From: Streptomyces sp. NBC_00654
GTDB taxonomy: Bacteria > Actinomycetota > Actinomycetes > Streptomycetales > Streptomycetaceae
Assembly: GCF_026341775.1 (NCBI RefSeq)
Contig: NZ_JAPEOB010000003.1
Location: 496,001 to 560,000, forward strand
Direction: 5' to 3'
DNA length: 64,000 nucleotides
This document shows positions 8,215 through 18,093 of this stretch, piece by piece (position 1 is the first letter of the stretch; each line of letters begins with the position of its first letter). The notes under the pieces were generated by a model. It was not told the DNA's origin, ran no database searches, and saw only the letters and a program-made list of their open reading frames with translations. Both the position numbers and the translations under genes were made by a program.

Positions 8215-9204
8215 ATGTCACCCCGGCTCGACGATCCGCGTACCCACAACGCGCCGTCGACATGTCCTCAGGGACCGACCGATTCCGACTCCCCTGCCGC
8301 GGCCGCCATTCCCGGCCCGCGCACCAGCACCACCCTCAGCACCACCCCAGGCACCACCCGCACCGCGGACACCGCCGCCGCAGGCATCGGCGGCGAGGGG
8401 CTCGAAGGACTTCCCGAGATCCCGCCCTACGCGGAAGTCGGGGCACTGGACGCCAGAGCGCTGTCGAAGACGCTCTTCGAACGGCTCGAATCCCTCGAAG
8501 AGGGCACCCACGAGTACGCGTACGTCCGCAACACCCTGGTCGAACTCAACCTGGCGCTGGTCAAGTTCGCCGCCTCCCGGTTCCGCTCCCGCAGCGAACC
8601 GATGGAGGACATCGTCCAGGTCGGCACCATCGGCCTGATCAAGGCGATAGACCGGTTCGAACTGAGCCGCGGCGTCGAGTTCCCGACGTTCGCGATGCCG
8701 ACCATCGTCGGTGAGATCAAGCGCTTCTTCCGGGACACCAGTTGGTCCGTCCGCGTACCGCGCCGGCTCCAGGAACTGCGGCTCGACCTGGCCAAGGCGG
8801 GCGACGAGCTGGCCCAGCTGCTGGACCGCTCGCCCACCGTCTCCGAGCTGGCCGAGTGCCTCGGCATCACCGCCGACGAGGTCGTCGAGGGCATGGCCGC
8901 GAGCAACGCGTATACCGCGAGTTCGCTGGACGCCAAGCCCGAGGAGGACGAGCACGAGGGCGCCCTCGCGGACCGCATCGGCTACGAGGACCACGGGCTC
9001 GAAGGCATCGAGTACGTCGAGTCCCTGAAGCCGCTCATCGCCGCGCTGCACCCGAGGGACCGCATGATCCTCTCGCTCCGGTTCGTCTCCAATCTGACCC
9101 AGTCGGAGATCGGCGACGAGCTGGGCATCTCACAGATGCATGTGTCCAGGCTGCTCTCCCGGACCCTGGTCAGACTCCGGAAGGGCCTGACCCTGGAGGA
9201 GTGA
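8215..9204 (+). CDS. sigI: SigB/SigF-family alternative RNA polymerase sigma factor
   Basis: 329 residues. After a low-complexity Thr/Ala/Pro-rich N-terminus of about 65 residues come region 2 (EDIVQVGTIGLIKAIDRF, FPTFAMPTIVGEIKRFF), region 3, and region 4 with the helix-turn-helix LTQSEIGDELGISQMHVSRL. The start ATG at 8215 has GGAGGAG eight bases upstream. The adjacent anti-sigma kinase and STAS gene, and the following hut genes, match the sigma-I locus of S. coelicolor; the symbol rests on that context. Sigma-I there is linked to osmotic stress. A bidirectional terminator follows. Confidence 0.9.
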   Translation: MSPRLDDPRTHNAPSTCPQGPTDSDSPAAAAIPGPRTSTTLSTTPGTTRTADTAAAGIGGEGLEGLPEIPPYAEVGALDARALSKTLFERLESLEEGTHEYAYVRNTLVELNLALVKFAASRFRSRSEPMEDIVQVGTIGLIKAIDRFELSRGVEFPTFAMPTIVGEIKRFFRDTSWSVRVPRRLQELRLDLAKAGDELAQLLDRSPTVSELAECLGITADEVVEGMAASNAYTASSLDAKPEEDEHEGALADRIGYEDHGLEGIEYVESLKPLIAALHPRDRMILSLRFVSNLTQSEIGDELGISQMHVSRLLSRTLVRLRKGLTLEE

Positions 9205-9283
9205 CCGGTCCGCCCCGGCGCCGGAGACCACCGGACCACCGGATCGCCGGATCGCCGGATCGCCGGAGATCACTGGATCATTT

Positions 9284-9324
9284 GCGGAAGGACCTGCCCC
9301 AGCGATGGGCGCGGGTCCTTCCGC
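9284..9324. terminator. Bidirectional terminator between sigI and hutI
   Basis: GCGGAAGGACC pairs perfectly with GGTCCTTCCGC (11 bp, 19-nt loop) between two convergent genes. Immediately left of it, at 9236-9268, the 9-bp word CGGATCGCC is repeated three to four times. Confidence 0.75.
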
Positions 9325-9353
9325 ATGTACGGCTCCGCGGCCCCGCGGCACGG

Positions 9354-10526
9354 TCAGAGGGCGCGTTCGCCGCGCTGCCACACGGCGCTGACCAGCGGGA
9401 CTCCCGGCCGGTAGGCGAGGTGGACATGGCTGGGCGCGTCGAGGAGGACGAGGTCGGCGCGGGCGCCGGGCGCGATACGGCCGACGTCCGTACGGCGCAG
9501 CGCGGCGGCGCCGCCCGCGGTGGCGGACCAGAGCGCCTCGTCGGGGGTCATGCCCATGTCCCGTACGGCGAGCGCGACGCAGAACGGCATCGAGGACGTG
9601 AACGAGGAGCCCGGATTGCAGTCCGTGGAGAGCGCGACGGTCGCGCCCGCGTCGAGGATGCGACGGGCGTCGGGCCAGTGCGCACGGGTGGAGAACTCGG
9701 CGCCCGGGAGCAGCGTGGCGACCGTGCCGCCCTGGCCGAGGGCGTCGACGTCGGCGTCGGTGAGATGGGTGCAGTGGTCGGCGGAGGCGGCGTCGAGCTC
9801 GACGGCGAGCTGGACCCCGGGGCCGTACGTCAGCTGATTGGCGTGGACGCGGGGGTGGAGGCCACTGGCCTTGCCCGCCGTGAGGATCGCGCGGGCCTGG
9901 TCGCCGTCGAAGGCGCCCTTCTCGCAGAAGACGTCGATCCAACGGGCGTGCGGGGCACAGGCGTTCAGCATCGGGCCGGTGACGAGGTCGACGTAGCCCG
10001 CCGGGTCGTCGGCGTAGTCGGCGGGCACGACATGGGCGCCGAGGTAGGTCACCTCGTCGGTGTGGCGGGCGGCGATGCGCAGGGCACGCGCCTCGTCCTC
10101 GACGGTGAGGCCGTAGCCGGACTTGGTCTCGAACGTGGTGGTGCCCTGGCGCAGGGCCTCGGCGAGGTAGCGGGCGACGTTGGCGGAGAGCTCGTCGTCG
10201 GAGGCCGCCCGGGTGGCGGCGACCGTGGTCCGGATGCCGCCCGCGGAGTAGGGGCGGCCGGACATCCGGGCGTTGAACTCCTGGGTGCGGTCGCCCGCGA
10301 AGAGGAGGTGGGAGTGGGAGTCGACGAAGCCGGGGATCACGGCCCGGCCGTCCGCGTCGACGGCGTTGTCAGTGGCGGGTGCTTTGCTTGATTCACCGGT
10401 CCAGACGATGCGGTCGCCCTCGATGACGACGGCCGCGTCCTGGATCAGGCCCAGGGGGGTCCCGTTTCCGAGGGAGGGGTCGTTGGTGACCAGGCTGGCG
10501 ATGTTGGTGATGGCGGTCGTCGTCAT
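9354..10526 (-). CDS. hutI: Imidazolonepropionase
   Basis: 390 residues, amidohydrolase superfamily; hydrolyses 4-imidazolone-5-propanoate to N-formimino-L-glutamate, step three of histidine degradation. Visible motifs: metal-binding [10 protein letters not shown], the substrate loop [20 protein letters not shown] and STDCNPGSS. Length is normal. ATG start with AAGGAG upstream. It is the last gene of the leftward hut operon, 137 bp after hutF; the gap carries a 21-bp triple repeat. Confidence 0.95.
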   Translation of the reverse strand: MTTTAITNIASLVTNDPSLGNGTPLGLIQDAAVVIEGDRIVWTGESSKAPATDNAVDADGRAVIPGFVDSHSHLLFAGDRTQEFNARMSGRPYSAGGIRTTVAATRAASDDELSANVARYLAEALRQGTTTFETKSGYGLTVEDEARALRIAARHTDEVTYLGAHVVPADYADDPAGYVDLVTGPMLNACAPHARWIDVFCEKGAFDGDQARAILTAGKASGLHPRVHANQLTYGPGVQLAVELDAASADHCTHLTDADVDALGQGGTVATLLPGAEFSTRAHWPDARRILDAGATVALSTDCNPGSSFTSSMPFCVALAVRDMGMTPDEALWSATAGGAAALRRTDVGRIAPGARADLVLLDAPSHVHLAYRPGVPLVSAVWQRGERAL

Positions 10527-10599
10527 CTGGAGACTGTTCTCCTTGAGTTCGGGCAGGTCGGGCAGGTCTGACAGGTCGCACGGTCGGAGCGCCCCGGCC

Positions 10600-10659
10600 G
10601 GCGGACCGGACCGTTCTGCCGGCGGCCCGGACCGTTCTGCCGGCGGCCCGGACCGTTCC
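10600..10659. repeat. Three tandem 21-bp units between hutF and hutI
   Basis: The unit GGCGGCCCGGACCGTTCTGC(C) occurs at 10600-10620 (one mismatch), 10621-10641 and, truncated, 10642-10659. It fills the intercistronic gap between hutF and hutI. It lies in untranslated RNA if the operon is transcribed as one unit. Confidence 0.7.
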
Positions 10660-10663
10660 GGTG

Positions 10664-12031
10664 TCAGCTGTGCAGGGCGGCGACGGCTGCGGCGAGCGCT
10701 CCCGGGACGTCCTCGATCCGTGTGTGCAGGCCGTCCCGGACGATGTGCCGTCCGCCCACGACCGTGTGCCGCACATCAGCTGCGGAGGCGGCGAATACAG
10801 CCGCTTCGGCTCCCAGCCGGGGCACCGGACCCGCTGTTCTGACGGAGTCCAGGGCCACGGTGGTGAGGTCGGCGGGCGCACCGGGTTCCAGGGTGCCCGC
10901 GTCGGGCCGGCCCAGTGCGGCGTGCCCGTCGGCGGAGGCGGCGCGCAGCAGGGCGGCGGCCGTCCAGTGGCCTCGGCGGTGGGTGCGCAGGCGTTCGTTG
11001 AGCTCCATCGCGCGGGCCTCTTCGAAGAGGTCGATGACGGCGTGGCTGTCGCTGCCGAGCGAGAGCGGCGAGCCCGCCCGCTGAAGGGCGGCGGCGGGGC
11101 CGATGCCGTCGGCGAGGTCGCGTTCGGTGGTGGGGCACATACAGGTGCCGGTGGCGGAGGAGCCGATCAGTTCGATGTCCTCCGCGGTGAGGTGCGTGTT
11201 GTGGATGCCGGTGGTGCGCGGGCCGAGGACGCCGTGGTCGGCGAGGAGCCGGGTGGGGGTGCGGCCGTGCGCGGTGCGGCAGGCGTCGTTCTCCGCGGTC
11301 TGCTCGGAGAGGTGGACATGGAGCGGTGCCCGCCGTTCCTCGGCCCATTGCGCGACGGTGGCCAGTTGCGCGGCCGGGACGGCCCGTACGGAATGGATGG
11401 CGGCGCCGATCAGCGTGTGGTCGTCGCCCTTGAGGAGGGAGGCGCGCTCTGCCCAGGCGTCGGCCGTGCGGTCGGAGAAGCGGAGCTGGTGCCGGTTGGG
11501 CTTCTCGCCGAATCCGGCGGCGAGATAGGCGGTGTCCAGCAGGGTGATGCGGATACCCGCTTCGGCGGCTGCGGCGATGAGCGCCTCGCCCATCGCGTTC
11601 GGGTTGTCGTAGGGCGTGCCGCCGGGCGCGTGATGCAGATAGTGGAATTCACCGACGGAGGTGATGCCGGCCAGGGCCATTTCGGCGTACGTGGCGCGGG
11701 CGAGGTCGAAGTAGGTGTCGGGGGTGAGCCGGGAGGCCGCCTGGTACATCAGCTCGCGCCAGGTCCAGAAGGTGCCGGAGCCCACCTGGACGGTGGAGCG
11801 CAGGGCCCGGTGGAAGGCGTGCGAGTGGGTGTTGGCCAGCCCGGGGAGGGTCAGGCCGTGCAGGGCCGTGGCGCCGGGCGGCGGTGTGCCGACGCCGGTG
11901 CGGACCCCCGCGATGCGGTCACCGGCGACGTCCAGGGTGACGCCCGGCTCGACATGGGTGCCGAGCCAGGCGTGGGACATCCAGTACGTGGCGGTGACGG
12001 GCCTGCCGGTGGGCTCCGTTGTCAGCTGCAC
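10664..12031 (-). CDS. hutF: Formimidoylglutamate deiminase
   Basis: 455 residues, amidohydrolase superfamily. It converts N-formimino-L-glutamate to N-formyl-L-glutamate plus ammonia. Motifs: [11 protein letters not shown] (metal site), HVHLSEQ, and [15 protein letters not shown] near the C-terminal metal ligand. GTG start at 12031 overlaps the end of the M20 gene by 10 bp. Its presence shows that the organism uses the two-step route (deiminase then deformylase) rather than direct HutG formiminoglutamase; the deformylase is probably the M20 gene immediately upstream. Confidence 0.92.
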   Translation of the reverse strand: MQLTTEPTGRPVTATYWMSHAWLGTHVEPGVTLDVAGDRIAGVRTGVGTPPPGATALHGLTLPGLANTHSHAFHRALRSTVQVGSGTFWTWRELMYQAASRLTPDTYFDLARATYAEMALAGITSVGEFHYLHHAPGGTPYDNPNAMGEALIAAAAEAGIRITLLDTAYLAAGFGEKPNRHQLRFSDRTADAWAERASLLKGDDHTLIGAAIHSVRAVPAAQLATVAQWAEERRAPLHVHLSEQTAENDACRTAHGRTPTRLLADHGVLGPRTTGIHNTHLTAEDIELIGSSATGTCMCPTTERDLADGIGPAAALQRAGSPLSLGSDSHAVIDLFEEARAMELNERLRTHRRGHWTAAALLRAASADGHAALGRPDAGTLEPGAPADLTTVALDSVRTAGPVPRLGAEAAVFAASAADVRHTVVGGRHIVRDGLHTRIEDVPGALAAAVAALHS

Positions 12032-13440
12032 GCGAGTCCTTCCAGTACGTCGGCGAGGGCGATCACCCCGGTCGCGCAGTCGTCCTCGGCGGCGTGCTCG
12101 GCCGGCGAGTGCGAGATTCCGGTGGGGTTCCGTACGAACAGCATGGCGGTAGGCACCGAAGCGGACAAAATACCCGCGTCATGGCCCGCGCCGGTGCCGA
12201 GGACGGGCACGGCGCGCCCCGTGTCGCCGGTGTCGCGTCCCGCTCCCCGGCCGCCTTCGAGGATCCTGGCGAGCTCGTCGCGCAGGGCGTGCTCGAACTC
12301 CACCACGGGGGTGAAGGACTCCCGTACGACATCCAGATCGATCCCGGCCCGTTCGGCGTGCTCCCGGGCGGCGCGCTCGATCCCGGTGACGACGGCGTCG
12401 AGTGTGGCCTGGTCGGCGGCGCGGGAGTCGAGCCAGCCGCGTACGAGGGAGGGGATGGCGTTGACCCCGTTCGGCTCGACCGCGATCTTGCCGAAGGTGG
12501 CGAGGGCGCCGGTCAGTTCGGCCTCGCGGCGGGCGGCCAGCACCGTTTCGGCGTACGTGAGCATGGGGTCGCGCCGGTCGGCGAGGCGCGTGGTGCCCGC
12601 GTGGTTGGCCTCCCCCCGGAAGTCGAACCGCCAGCGGCCGTGGGGCCAGATGGCGGAGGCGATCCCGACCGGGTCACCGCTGAGGTCGAGGGCGCGGCCC
12701 TGCTCCACATGGAGTTCGACGAACGCGCCGATCCTGGCGAGGCGTTCCGGATCGGGGCCGATGGCCTCGGGGTCGTATCCGGCGGCCTCCATGGCCGCGG
12801 GGAGGCTGATCCCGTCGGCGTCACGCAGCCGGTGGGCGTCCCTCATGGTCAGCTGTCCGGCGGCGAGCCGGGAGCCGACGCAGGCGAGACCGAAGCGGGC
12901 GCCCTCCTCGTCACCGAAGTTGGTGATGGCCAGCGGCCGGGTGAACTCCACTCCCCTGCGGCGGAGTTCATCGAGCGCGGCGAAGGAGGACACGACACCG
13001 AGGGGGCCGTCGAAGGCACCGCCGTCCGGTACGGAGTCGAGGTGCGATCCGGTGACCACGGCGTCGCCGGCCAGGGGGTCGCCGAGCCAGGCCCACTGGT
13101 TGCCGTTCCGGTCGACCTCGTGGGTGAGCCCGCGCGACTCGGCCTGCTCCCGGAACCAGGCCCGGCAGTCGGCGTCGGCACCGGACCAGGCGTACCGCCG
13201 GTATCCACCGCTGTCGGCGTGCCGCCCGACGGGCGCGAGCTCGCGCCACATGGAGAGGAACGACGGTGCCGCGCCCGGGGAGGACGGGGCGGACGGGGCG
13301 GACCGCGCCGCCCCGGACGTGGACGGGGCCGCCCCGGGAGCGGGTTCGAGTGCTCCGGGAGCGGACGCGGGCGCTCCCGAAGTGGGCTCGGGCGCTCCGG
13401 GGGTGGGGGCCGTCCGCCCGCCGCTGTCCGTTGACGTCAC
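12022..13440 (-). CDS. M20-family Zn-dependent amidohydrolase (AllC/carbamoylase type) in the hut operon
   Basis: 472 residues. The first 55 or so are an Ala/Pro/Gly-rich low-complexity tail; the enzyme part begins near [13 protein letters not shown]. Zinc and catalytic motifs of the allantoate amidohydrolase / N-carbamoyl amino-acid hydrolase group are intact: [31 protein letters not shown] and [10 protein letters not shown]. Sequence alone would give allantoate amidohydrolase. The position, overlapping hutU on one side (GTGA) and hutF on the other, points instead to hydrolysis of N-formyl-L-glutamate, the step that would otherwise be missing. That substrate is an inference. The GTG start is set by the overlap; a start closer to the domain is possible. 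Confidence 0.88.
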   Translation of the reverse strand: MTSTDSGGRTAPTPGAPEPTSGAPASAPGALEPAPGAAPSTSGAARSAPSAPSSPGAAPSFLSMWRELAPVGRHADSGGYRRYAWSGADADCRAWFREQAESRGLTHEVDRNGNQWAWLGDPLAGDAVVTGSHLDSVPDGGAFDGPLGVVSSFAALDELRRRGVEFTRPLAITNFGDEEGARFGLACVGSRLAAGQLTMRDAHRLRDADGISLPAAMEAAGYDPEAIGPDPERLARIGAFVELHVEQGRALDLSGDPVGIASAIWPHGRWRFDFRGEANHAGTTRLADRRDPMLTYAETVLAARREAELTGALATFGKIAVEPNGVNAIPSLVRGWLDSRAADQATLDAVVTGIERAAREHAERAGIDLDVVRESFTPVVEFEHALRDELARILEGGRGAGRDTGDTGRAVPVLGTGAGHDAGILSASVPTAMLFVRNPTGISHSPAEHAAEDDCATGVIALADVLEGLACS

Positions 13441-15098
13441 TTCTCGCCCTCCGCCATCGGCACACGTACGCCCTTGTCGGAGGCGACGGACTCCGCGATG
13501 TCGTATCCGGCGTCGACATGCCGGATGACGCCCATGCCCGGGTCGTTCGTCAGGACCCGGCGGATCTTCTCGCCCGCCAGCTTCGTCCCGTCGGCGACGG
13601 TGACCTGTCCCGCGTGGATGGAGCGCCCCATGCCCACGCCGCCGCCGTGGTGGAGGGAGACCCAGGACGCGCCGGAGGCCACGTTGACCATGGCGTTCAG
13701 CAGCGGCCAGTCGGCGATGGCGTCGGATCCGTCGAGCATGGCCTCGGTCTCGCGGTACGGCGAGGCGACCGAGCCGCAGTCGAGGTGGTCGCGGCCGATG
13801 GCCAGCGGGGCCGCGAGTTCACCGCTCGCGACCATGTCGTTGAAGCGCTCCCCCGCCTTGTCCCGCTCGCCGTAGCCGAGCCAGCAGATCCGGGCGGGCA
13901 GACCCTGGAAGTGGACCCGCTCGCCCGCCATCCTGATCCAGCGGTGCAGGGACTCGTTCTCCGGGAAGAGCTCCAGGATCGCCTTGTCCGTCTTGTGGAT
14001 GTCGGACGCCTCGCCCGACAGCGCCGCCCAGCGGAACGGCCCCTTCCCTTCGCAGAAGAGCGGCCGGATGTACGCGGGGACGAAGCCCGGGAAGTCGAAG
14101 GCCCGCGCGTATCCGGCGAGTTGGGCCTCGCCCCGGATGGAGTTGCCGTAGTCGAAGACCTCCGCCCCGGCGTCCATGAAGCCGACCATCGCCTCCACGT
14201 GCGCGGCCATCGACTCCCGCGCCCGCACGGTGAAGTCGGCGGGCTTCTCGGCGGCGTACGAGGCCATGTCGTCGAAGTCGACGCCGAGCGGCAGATAGGC
14301 CAGCGGGTCGTGCGCACTGGTCTGGTCGGTGACGATGTCGACCGGGGCGCCCTCGGCGAGCATGCGGGGCAGCAGTTCCGCCGCGTTGCCGAGCAGACCG
14401 ATGGAGAGCGGGCGCCGGGCGTCGCGCGCCTCGACGGCGAGCTGGAGGGCGTGCTCCAGGCTGTCGGCCCTCACGTCGAGGAAGCGGTGCTCGATCCGGC
14501 GCTCGATGGCGCGCGGGTCGCAGTCGACGCAGATCGCGACGCCGTCGTTCATCGTGACGGCGAGCGGCTGGGCGCCGCCCATGCCGCCGAGCCCGGCCGT
14601 CAGCGTGATCGTCCCGGCGAGCGTCCCGCCGAACTTCTTCGCGGCGACGGCGGCGAACGTCTCGTACGTGCCCTGGAGGATGCCCTGGGTGCCGATGTAG
14701 ATCCAGGACCCGGCGGTCATCTGGCCGTACATGGTGAGTCCGAGCGCCTCCAGGCGGCGGAACTCCTCCCAGTTCGCCCAGTCCCCCACCAGGTTGGAGT
14801 TGGCGATCAGGACGCGCGGGGCCCATTCATGGGTCTGCATGACGCCGACCGGCCGCCCGGACTGGACGAGCATCGTCTCGTCCTGCTTGAGCGTCCGCAG
14901 CGTACGGACCATGGCGTCGAACGAACGCCAGTCGCGGGCCGCCTTCCCCGTACCGCCGTAGACGACGAGCTTGTCGGGGTGCTCGGCGACCTCGGGGTCG
15001 AGGTTGTTCTGCAGCATGCGCAGGGCGGCTTCCTGCTGCCATCCCAGGGCGGTCAGTGCGGTACCGCGCGGCGCCCGTACGGGGCGGGGTCCTGACAT
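13437..15098 (-). CDS. hutU: Urocanate hydratase
   Basis: 553 residues, normal length. Urocanase hydrates urocanate to imidazolonepropionate using tightly bound NAD. Characteristic stretches include [57 protein letters not shown] and [10 protein letters not shown]. The ATG at 15098 has GGAGG nine bases upstream. It is the first gene of the hutU-M20-hutF-hutI operon. A -35/-10 pair and an inverted repeat lie directly in front (see 15118-15164). No histidine ammonia-lyase gene (hutH) is present in this window. Confidence 0.96.
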   Translation of the reverse strand: MSGPRPVRAPRGTALTALGWQQEAALRMLQNNLDPEVAEHPDKLVVYGGTGKAARDWRSFDAMVRTLRTLKQDETMLVQSGRPVGVMQTHEWAPRVLIANSNLVGDWANWEEFRRLEALGLTMYGQMTAGSWIYIGTQGILQGTYETFAAVAAKKFGGTLAGTITLTAGLGGMGGAQPLAVTMNDGVAICVDCDPRAIERRIEHRFLDVRADSLEHALQLAVEARDARRPLSIGLLGNAAELLPRMLAEGAPVDIVTDQTSAHDPLAYLPLGVDFDDMASYAAEKPADFTVRARESMAAHVEAMVGFMDAGAEVFDYGNSIRGEAQLAGYARAFDFPGFVPAYIRPLFCEGKGPFRWAALSGEASDIHKTDKAILELFPENESLHRWIRMAGERVHFQGLPARICWLGYGERDKAGERFNDMVASGELAAPLAIGRDHLDCGSVASPYRETEAMLDGSDAIADWPLLNAMVNVASGASWVSLHHGGGVGMGRSIHAGQVTVADGTKLAGEKIRRVLTNDPGMGVIRHVDAGYDIAESVASDKGVRVPMAEGEK

Positions 15099-15117
15099 GG
15101 CAATGCCTCCTCGCGAC

Positions 15118-15136
15118 TGTGAATCCTGTATTCACA
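15118..15136. promoter_or_regulatory. Inverted repeat, candidate hut operator
   Basis: TGTGAAT-CCTGT-ATTCACA: perfect 7-bp arms around 5 bp. It starts at the -10 box of the hutU promoter and covers the expected transcription start, a typical repressor position. A second imperfect palindrome (TGACTACAAGTATTCA on the minus strand, 15147-15162) lies in the -35/spacer region. Confidence 0.6.
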
Positions 15137-15164
15137 TCCTGGAGGTCTGAATACTTGTAGTCAA
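15136..15164 (-). promoter_or_regulatory. hutU promoter, -35 and -10 boxes
   Basis: On the minus strand TTGACT (15159-15164) is followed after 17 bp by CAGGAT (15136-15141), a near-consensus HrdB-type promoter. It drives the hut operon leftward. The start codon is 38 bp further on. Confidence 0.65.
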
Positions 15165-15226
15165 CAGGTGCGTGCCGCGCCGGGACCGGGCAGACCTCTC
15201 CCATCACACCCCCGGGGGAGGCTCCT

Positions 15227-16624
15227 GTGACCGCTCCAGGCACACCCGCGACGCCGACCGCGCCCGGCCCGCCGGAGAACGCCGCCCTGAAGCGGGCCAT
15301 CGGGCCCAGGCTGCTGATCCTCTTCGTGATCGGCGACATCCTGGGCACCGGTATCTACGCCACCACCGGCAAGGTGGCCGGCAAGGTCGGGGGCGCGCTC
15401 TGGCTGCCGTTCCTGATCGGCTTCGTCGTCGCGATCCTGACGGCCGCCTCGTACGTCGAACTCGTGGGCAAGTATCCGAAGGCCGCCGGGGCCGCGCTCT
15501 ACACACAGAAGGCGTTCAAGGTCCCGTTCCTGACCTTCGTCGTCGCCTTCATGGTGATGTGCTCGGGCCTGTCGTCCGCGAGCGCCGCGGCCCGCGCGTT
15601 CAGCGGTGACTACCTCGGCGAGTTCACCTCCGCCGTGCCGCCCACCCTGGTCGCGATCCTGTTCATCCTGATCCTGGCCGCGCTCAATCTGCGCGGCGTG
15701 GCCGAGTCCGTGAAGGCGAACGTCGTCCTGACGGTGGTCGAGGTGACCGGCCTGCTCGTGATCCTCGCGATCGGCGCGTACGCGGTCCTGAACGGTGACG
15801 GCGAACCCGCCCGGCTGACCGAGTTCGAGGCGAGCGGTACGGGATACGCCCTGATCACCGGGGTGCTCGGCGCCACCGCTCTCGGCTTCTTCGCCTTCGT
15901 CGGCTTCGAGGACTCGGTGAACATGGCGGAGGAGACCCAGGACCCGGTCCGCACCTTCCCCCGGGCCATCTTCATCGGCGTGGCCGTGACGGGCACCGTC
16001 TATGTCCTGGTCGCCCTGGTCTCCTCGCTGCTGGTCGACCACCGGACCCTGGAGAAGTCGAGCGGACCGCTGCTCGAAGTGGTGAAGGCGGGCGGCGTCG
16101 ACTTCCCGCCCAGGCTGTTCGCGCTGATCGCCCTGTTCGCCGTGACCAACTCCGCGCTGATCAACATCATGATGGCCTCACGGCTCTGTTACGGCATGGC
16201 GAACGAACGCGTCCTGCCGCGGGCCCTGGGCCGTGTCCTGCCCGGCCGGCGCACCCCCTGGGTGGGCATCGCCCTCGTCTCGCTGCTCGCCGTCGGGCTG
16301 GTCTCCACCGGTGAGATCGAAGGGCTCGGCGACACCACCTCGTTCCTGCTGCTCTGTGTCTTCGCCGTCGTCAACATCGCCGTCCTCGTGCTGCGCGGGG
16401 ACCGCGTGGAGCACCGGCACTTCCGTACGCCGACGGCGCTGCCCGTGCTCGGCGCGGTCACGGCCCTGACCCTGGCGAGCCCGCTGGCCGACCGGGACGC
16501 GGACGTCTATGTCCGGGCCGGGGTGCTGCTGCTGATCGGCATCGGCCTGTGGGTGGTCAACAGGACGGTGATGAGCGCCCGCGGGGAGAGCGCCCAGGAC
16601 CTTCCCGACGACCGGCAGGCGTAG
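15227..16624 (+). CDS. APC-superfamily amino-acid permease
   Basis: 465 residues with about 12-13 membrane spans. The first helix has the APC glycine motif GDILGTGIYATTG, and EDSVNMAEETQDPVRTFPRAI matches the conserved loop after helix 6. It imports amino acids or amines with protons. GTG start at 15227 behind GGGGGAG. It is divergent from hutU with a shared 128-bp spacer that holds the candidate hut operator. Uptake of histidine or urocanate is therefore a reasonable guess, not shown by the sequence. Confidence 0.9.
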   Translation: MTAPGTPATPTAPGPPENAALKRAIGPRLLILFVIGDILGTGIYATTGKVAGKVGGALWLPFLIGFVVAILTAASYVELVGKYPKAAGAALYTQKAFKVPFLTFVVAFMVMCSGLSSASAAARAFSGDYLGEFTSAVPPTLVAILFILILAALNLRGVAESVKANVVLTVVEVTGLLVILAIGAYAVLNGDGEPARLTEFEASGTGYALITGVLGATALGFFAFVGFEDSVNMAEETQDPVRTFPRAIFIGVAVTGTVYVLVALVSSLLVDHRTLEKSSGPLLEVVKAGGVDFPPRLFALIALFAVTNSALINIMMASRLCYGMANERVLPRALGRVLPGRRTPWVGIALVSLLAVGLVSTGEIEGLGDTTSFLLLCVFAVVNIAVLVLRGDRVEHRHFRTPTALPVLGAVTALTLASPLADRDADVYVRAGVLLLIGIGLWVVNRTVMSARGESAQDLPDDRQA

Positions 16625-16751
16625 CCGTGCCCGGAGCCCCATACACGCCGAGGCGCATGTACCACTGGGAAATGCCAAACCTCCACCCGCCGCGAGCACG
16701 TTGCGTAGCCTCGGGGTCACAGCCGAACGCCGTGTCGGGAGGGGAGTGCGC

Positions 16752-17231
16752 GTGCCCGGAATCGACGAGTGCCTGCTCGAAGTCATGAGGCTGCCCGGCG
16801 CCCGCGGCGCCTCGGTGGTCGACTGGACGAGCGGTCTCGCCCTAGGCACCATCGGGGACTCGCCCAACGGCGACCATGAGGCCACCGCGGCCGAGACCGC
16901 CGAGGTGGCGAGGATGGCGGCCGAGCAGCCGGCCTTCGCCCTTCTCCCGCCGCCGGACGGGCACGAGCAGCCCGCGAACGGCCACGGGCATCCCGCGGAC
17001 CGGCCGGGCACACCGGACCGGCCGGGCGCACCGGCCCCGGCGCATCCGCCGAGCACGCCGGTCGAGGACGTCATCGTCACCACCCGCACCGGCTACCACA
17101 TCCTCCGGTTCGTCGAAACGGCCTTCGACAGCAGCGTCTTCCTGCACCTCTGGCTGGACCGCGCCCAGGGCAACCTCGCTCTCGCCCGGATCCGGCTCGG
17201 TGAGACGGCGGAGCGGCTGGTCCTGGGATGA
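16752..17231 (+). CDS. Roadblock/LC7-like protein with low-complexity insert
   Basis: 159 residues from GTG at 16752 (GGGGAG upstream). The halves GASVVDWTSGLALGTIGD and DVIVTTRTGYHILRF...QGNLALARIRL align with the roadblock-like protein at 18668-19042 (VALVDYTSGMALGTLGG, DILITLGTQYHLIRL). Between them sits an insert of about 50 residues rich in Pro, Gly, His and Asp. Roadblock proteins regulate small GTPases or motor proteins; in Streptomyces they also occur in conservons. No GTPase is encoded here. It overlaps the next gene by ATGA. Confidence 0.7.
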   Translation: MPGIDECLLEVMRLPGARGASVVDWTSGLALGTIGDSPNGDHEATAAETAEVARMAAEQPAFALLPPPDGHEQPANGHGHPADRPGTPDRPGAPAPAHPPSTPVEDVIVTTRTGYHILRFVETAFDSSVFLHLWLDRAQGNLALARIRLGETAERLVLG

Positions 17232-18055
17232 GCGCCCGGACACCCGACTCCGACATCACGGCCTTACCCGGCCCCGGCGGGGAGTCCCGCCGGCACCCCG
17301 TGCTCTCCCCGATGCTCCAGCGCCTCGCCGCCGAGCGTGCCACCGGCGCCCTGATGCGGGACCGAGGCACGCTCTACCTCGCCGACGGCCGGGTGGTGCA
17401 CGCCGAGAGCCCGGCCACCCCCGGCATCGACGTACTCCTCACCACGGGCGGGGCGTTGCGGCACGAGGGCTGGTGGGACGCGGTCGCACAGGCGGGGGCC
17501 GGGCGGCGGGTCGGGCGCTATCTGGTGGAGAGCGGTCATGTTCCGGGCGGCGCACTGGAGTTGTGCCATCTGGGCGCGCTGTACGACGCGGCGTTCTTCG
17601 TCCTCGGACCGACCGGCACCCCGGCCAGATTCCGTTACGGGGTGTCGCACTGGATCGGCCCCGTACGTCCCGTGGCGGTGGCGGCCGTACAGCGCGAGAC
17701 GCTCCGGCGCCGGGAGCTGCTGGACCGGATCTGGCCCGACGCGGTGACCGACAGCGCCCCGCTCGCCAGGACGGCACACCCCGTCGACACCCCGCTGCCG
17801 GACCGCCGGCGCCGGGCCCTGGACCTGGTCGACGGCGTGCGTACGGCCCCGGACATCGCACGGGAGCTGGGCCGTTCGACGTTCCACCTCCTGGTCGACC
17901 TGCGGCGGCTCGCGGCGGCCGGACTGGTCGAGGCGGCCCGGCCCGCCGCGGGCGGGGCCGGGGCGGCCGGGGACCGGTTCGCGCTGCCCGAGGTCACGGC
18001 CGATCCCGATGTCGCCCTGCTGCGCCGGCTCAGAGACGCACTGGAGGCCCTGTGA
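17228..18055 (+). CDS. DUF4388/winged-helix-like regulator with TTA codon
   Basis: 275 residues. The N-terminal part (PMLQRLAAERATGALMRDRGTLYLADGRVVHA) looks like a DUF4388 / PatA-type domain. The C-terminal part (DLVDGVRTAPDIARELGRSTFHLLVDLRRLAAAGLVE) is a helix-turn-helix-like winged domain. The ATG at 17228 overlaps the upstream stop (ATGA). Codon 13 is TTA (17264-17266), so translation should depend on bldA tRNA. It sits between roadblock genes, so it may turn their signal into transcription control; that is inferred. Confidence 0.7.
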   Translation: MSARTPDSDITALPGPGGESRRHPVLSPMLQRLAAERATGALMRDRGTLYLADGRVVHAESPATPGIDVLLTTGGALRHEGWWDAVAQAGAGRRVGRYLVESGHVPGGALELCHLGALYDAAFFVLGPTGTPARFRYGVSHWIGPVRPVAVAAVQRETLRRRELLDRIWPDAVTDSAPLARTAHPVDTPLPDRRRRALDLVDGVRTAPDIARELGRSTFHLLVDLRRLAAAGLVEAARPAAGGAGAAGDRFALPEVTADPDVALLRRLRDALEAL

Positions 18056-18093
18056 TACGCGCGCTCAGACAGCGTGCCGGGAGGAGACAGCTG

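Noticed and set aside
15118..15136. TGTGAAT-CCTGT-ATTCACA as a Rex site
   Set aside because: The half-site spacing is wrong for Rex (TTGTGAA-N4-TTCACAA), so a different regulator is more likely.
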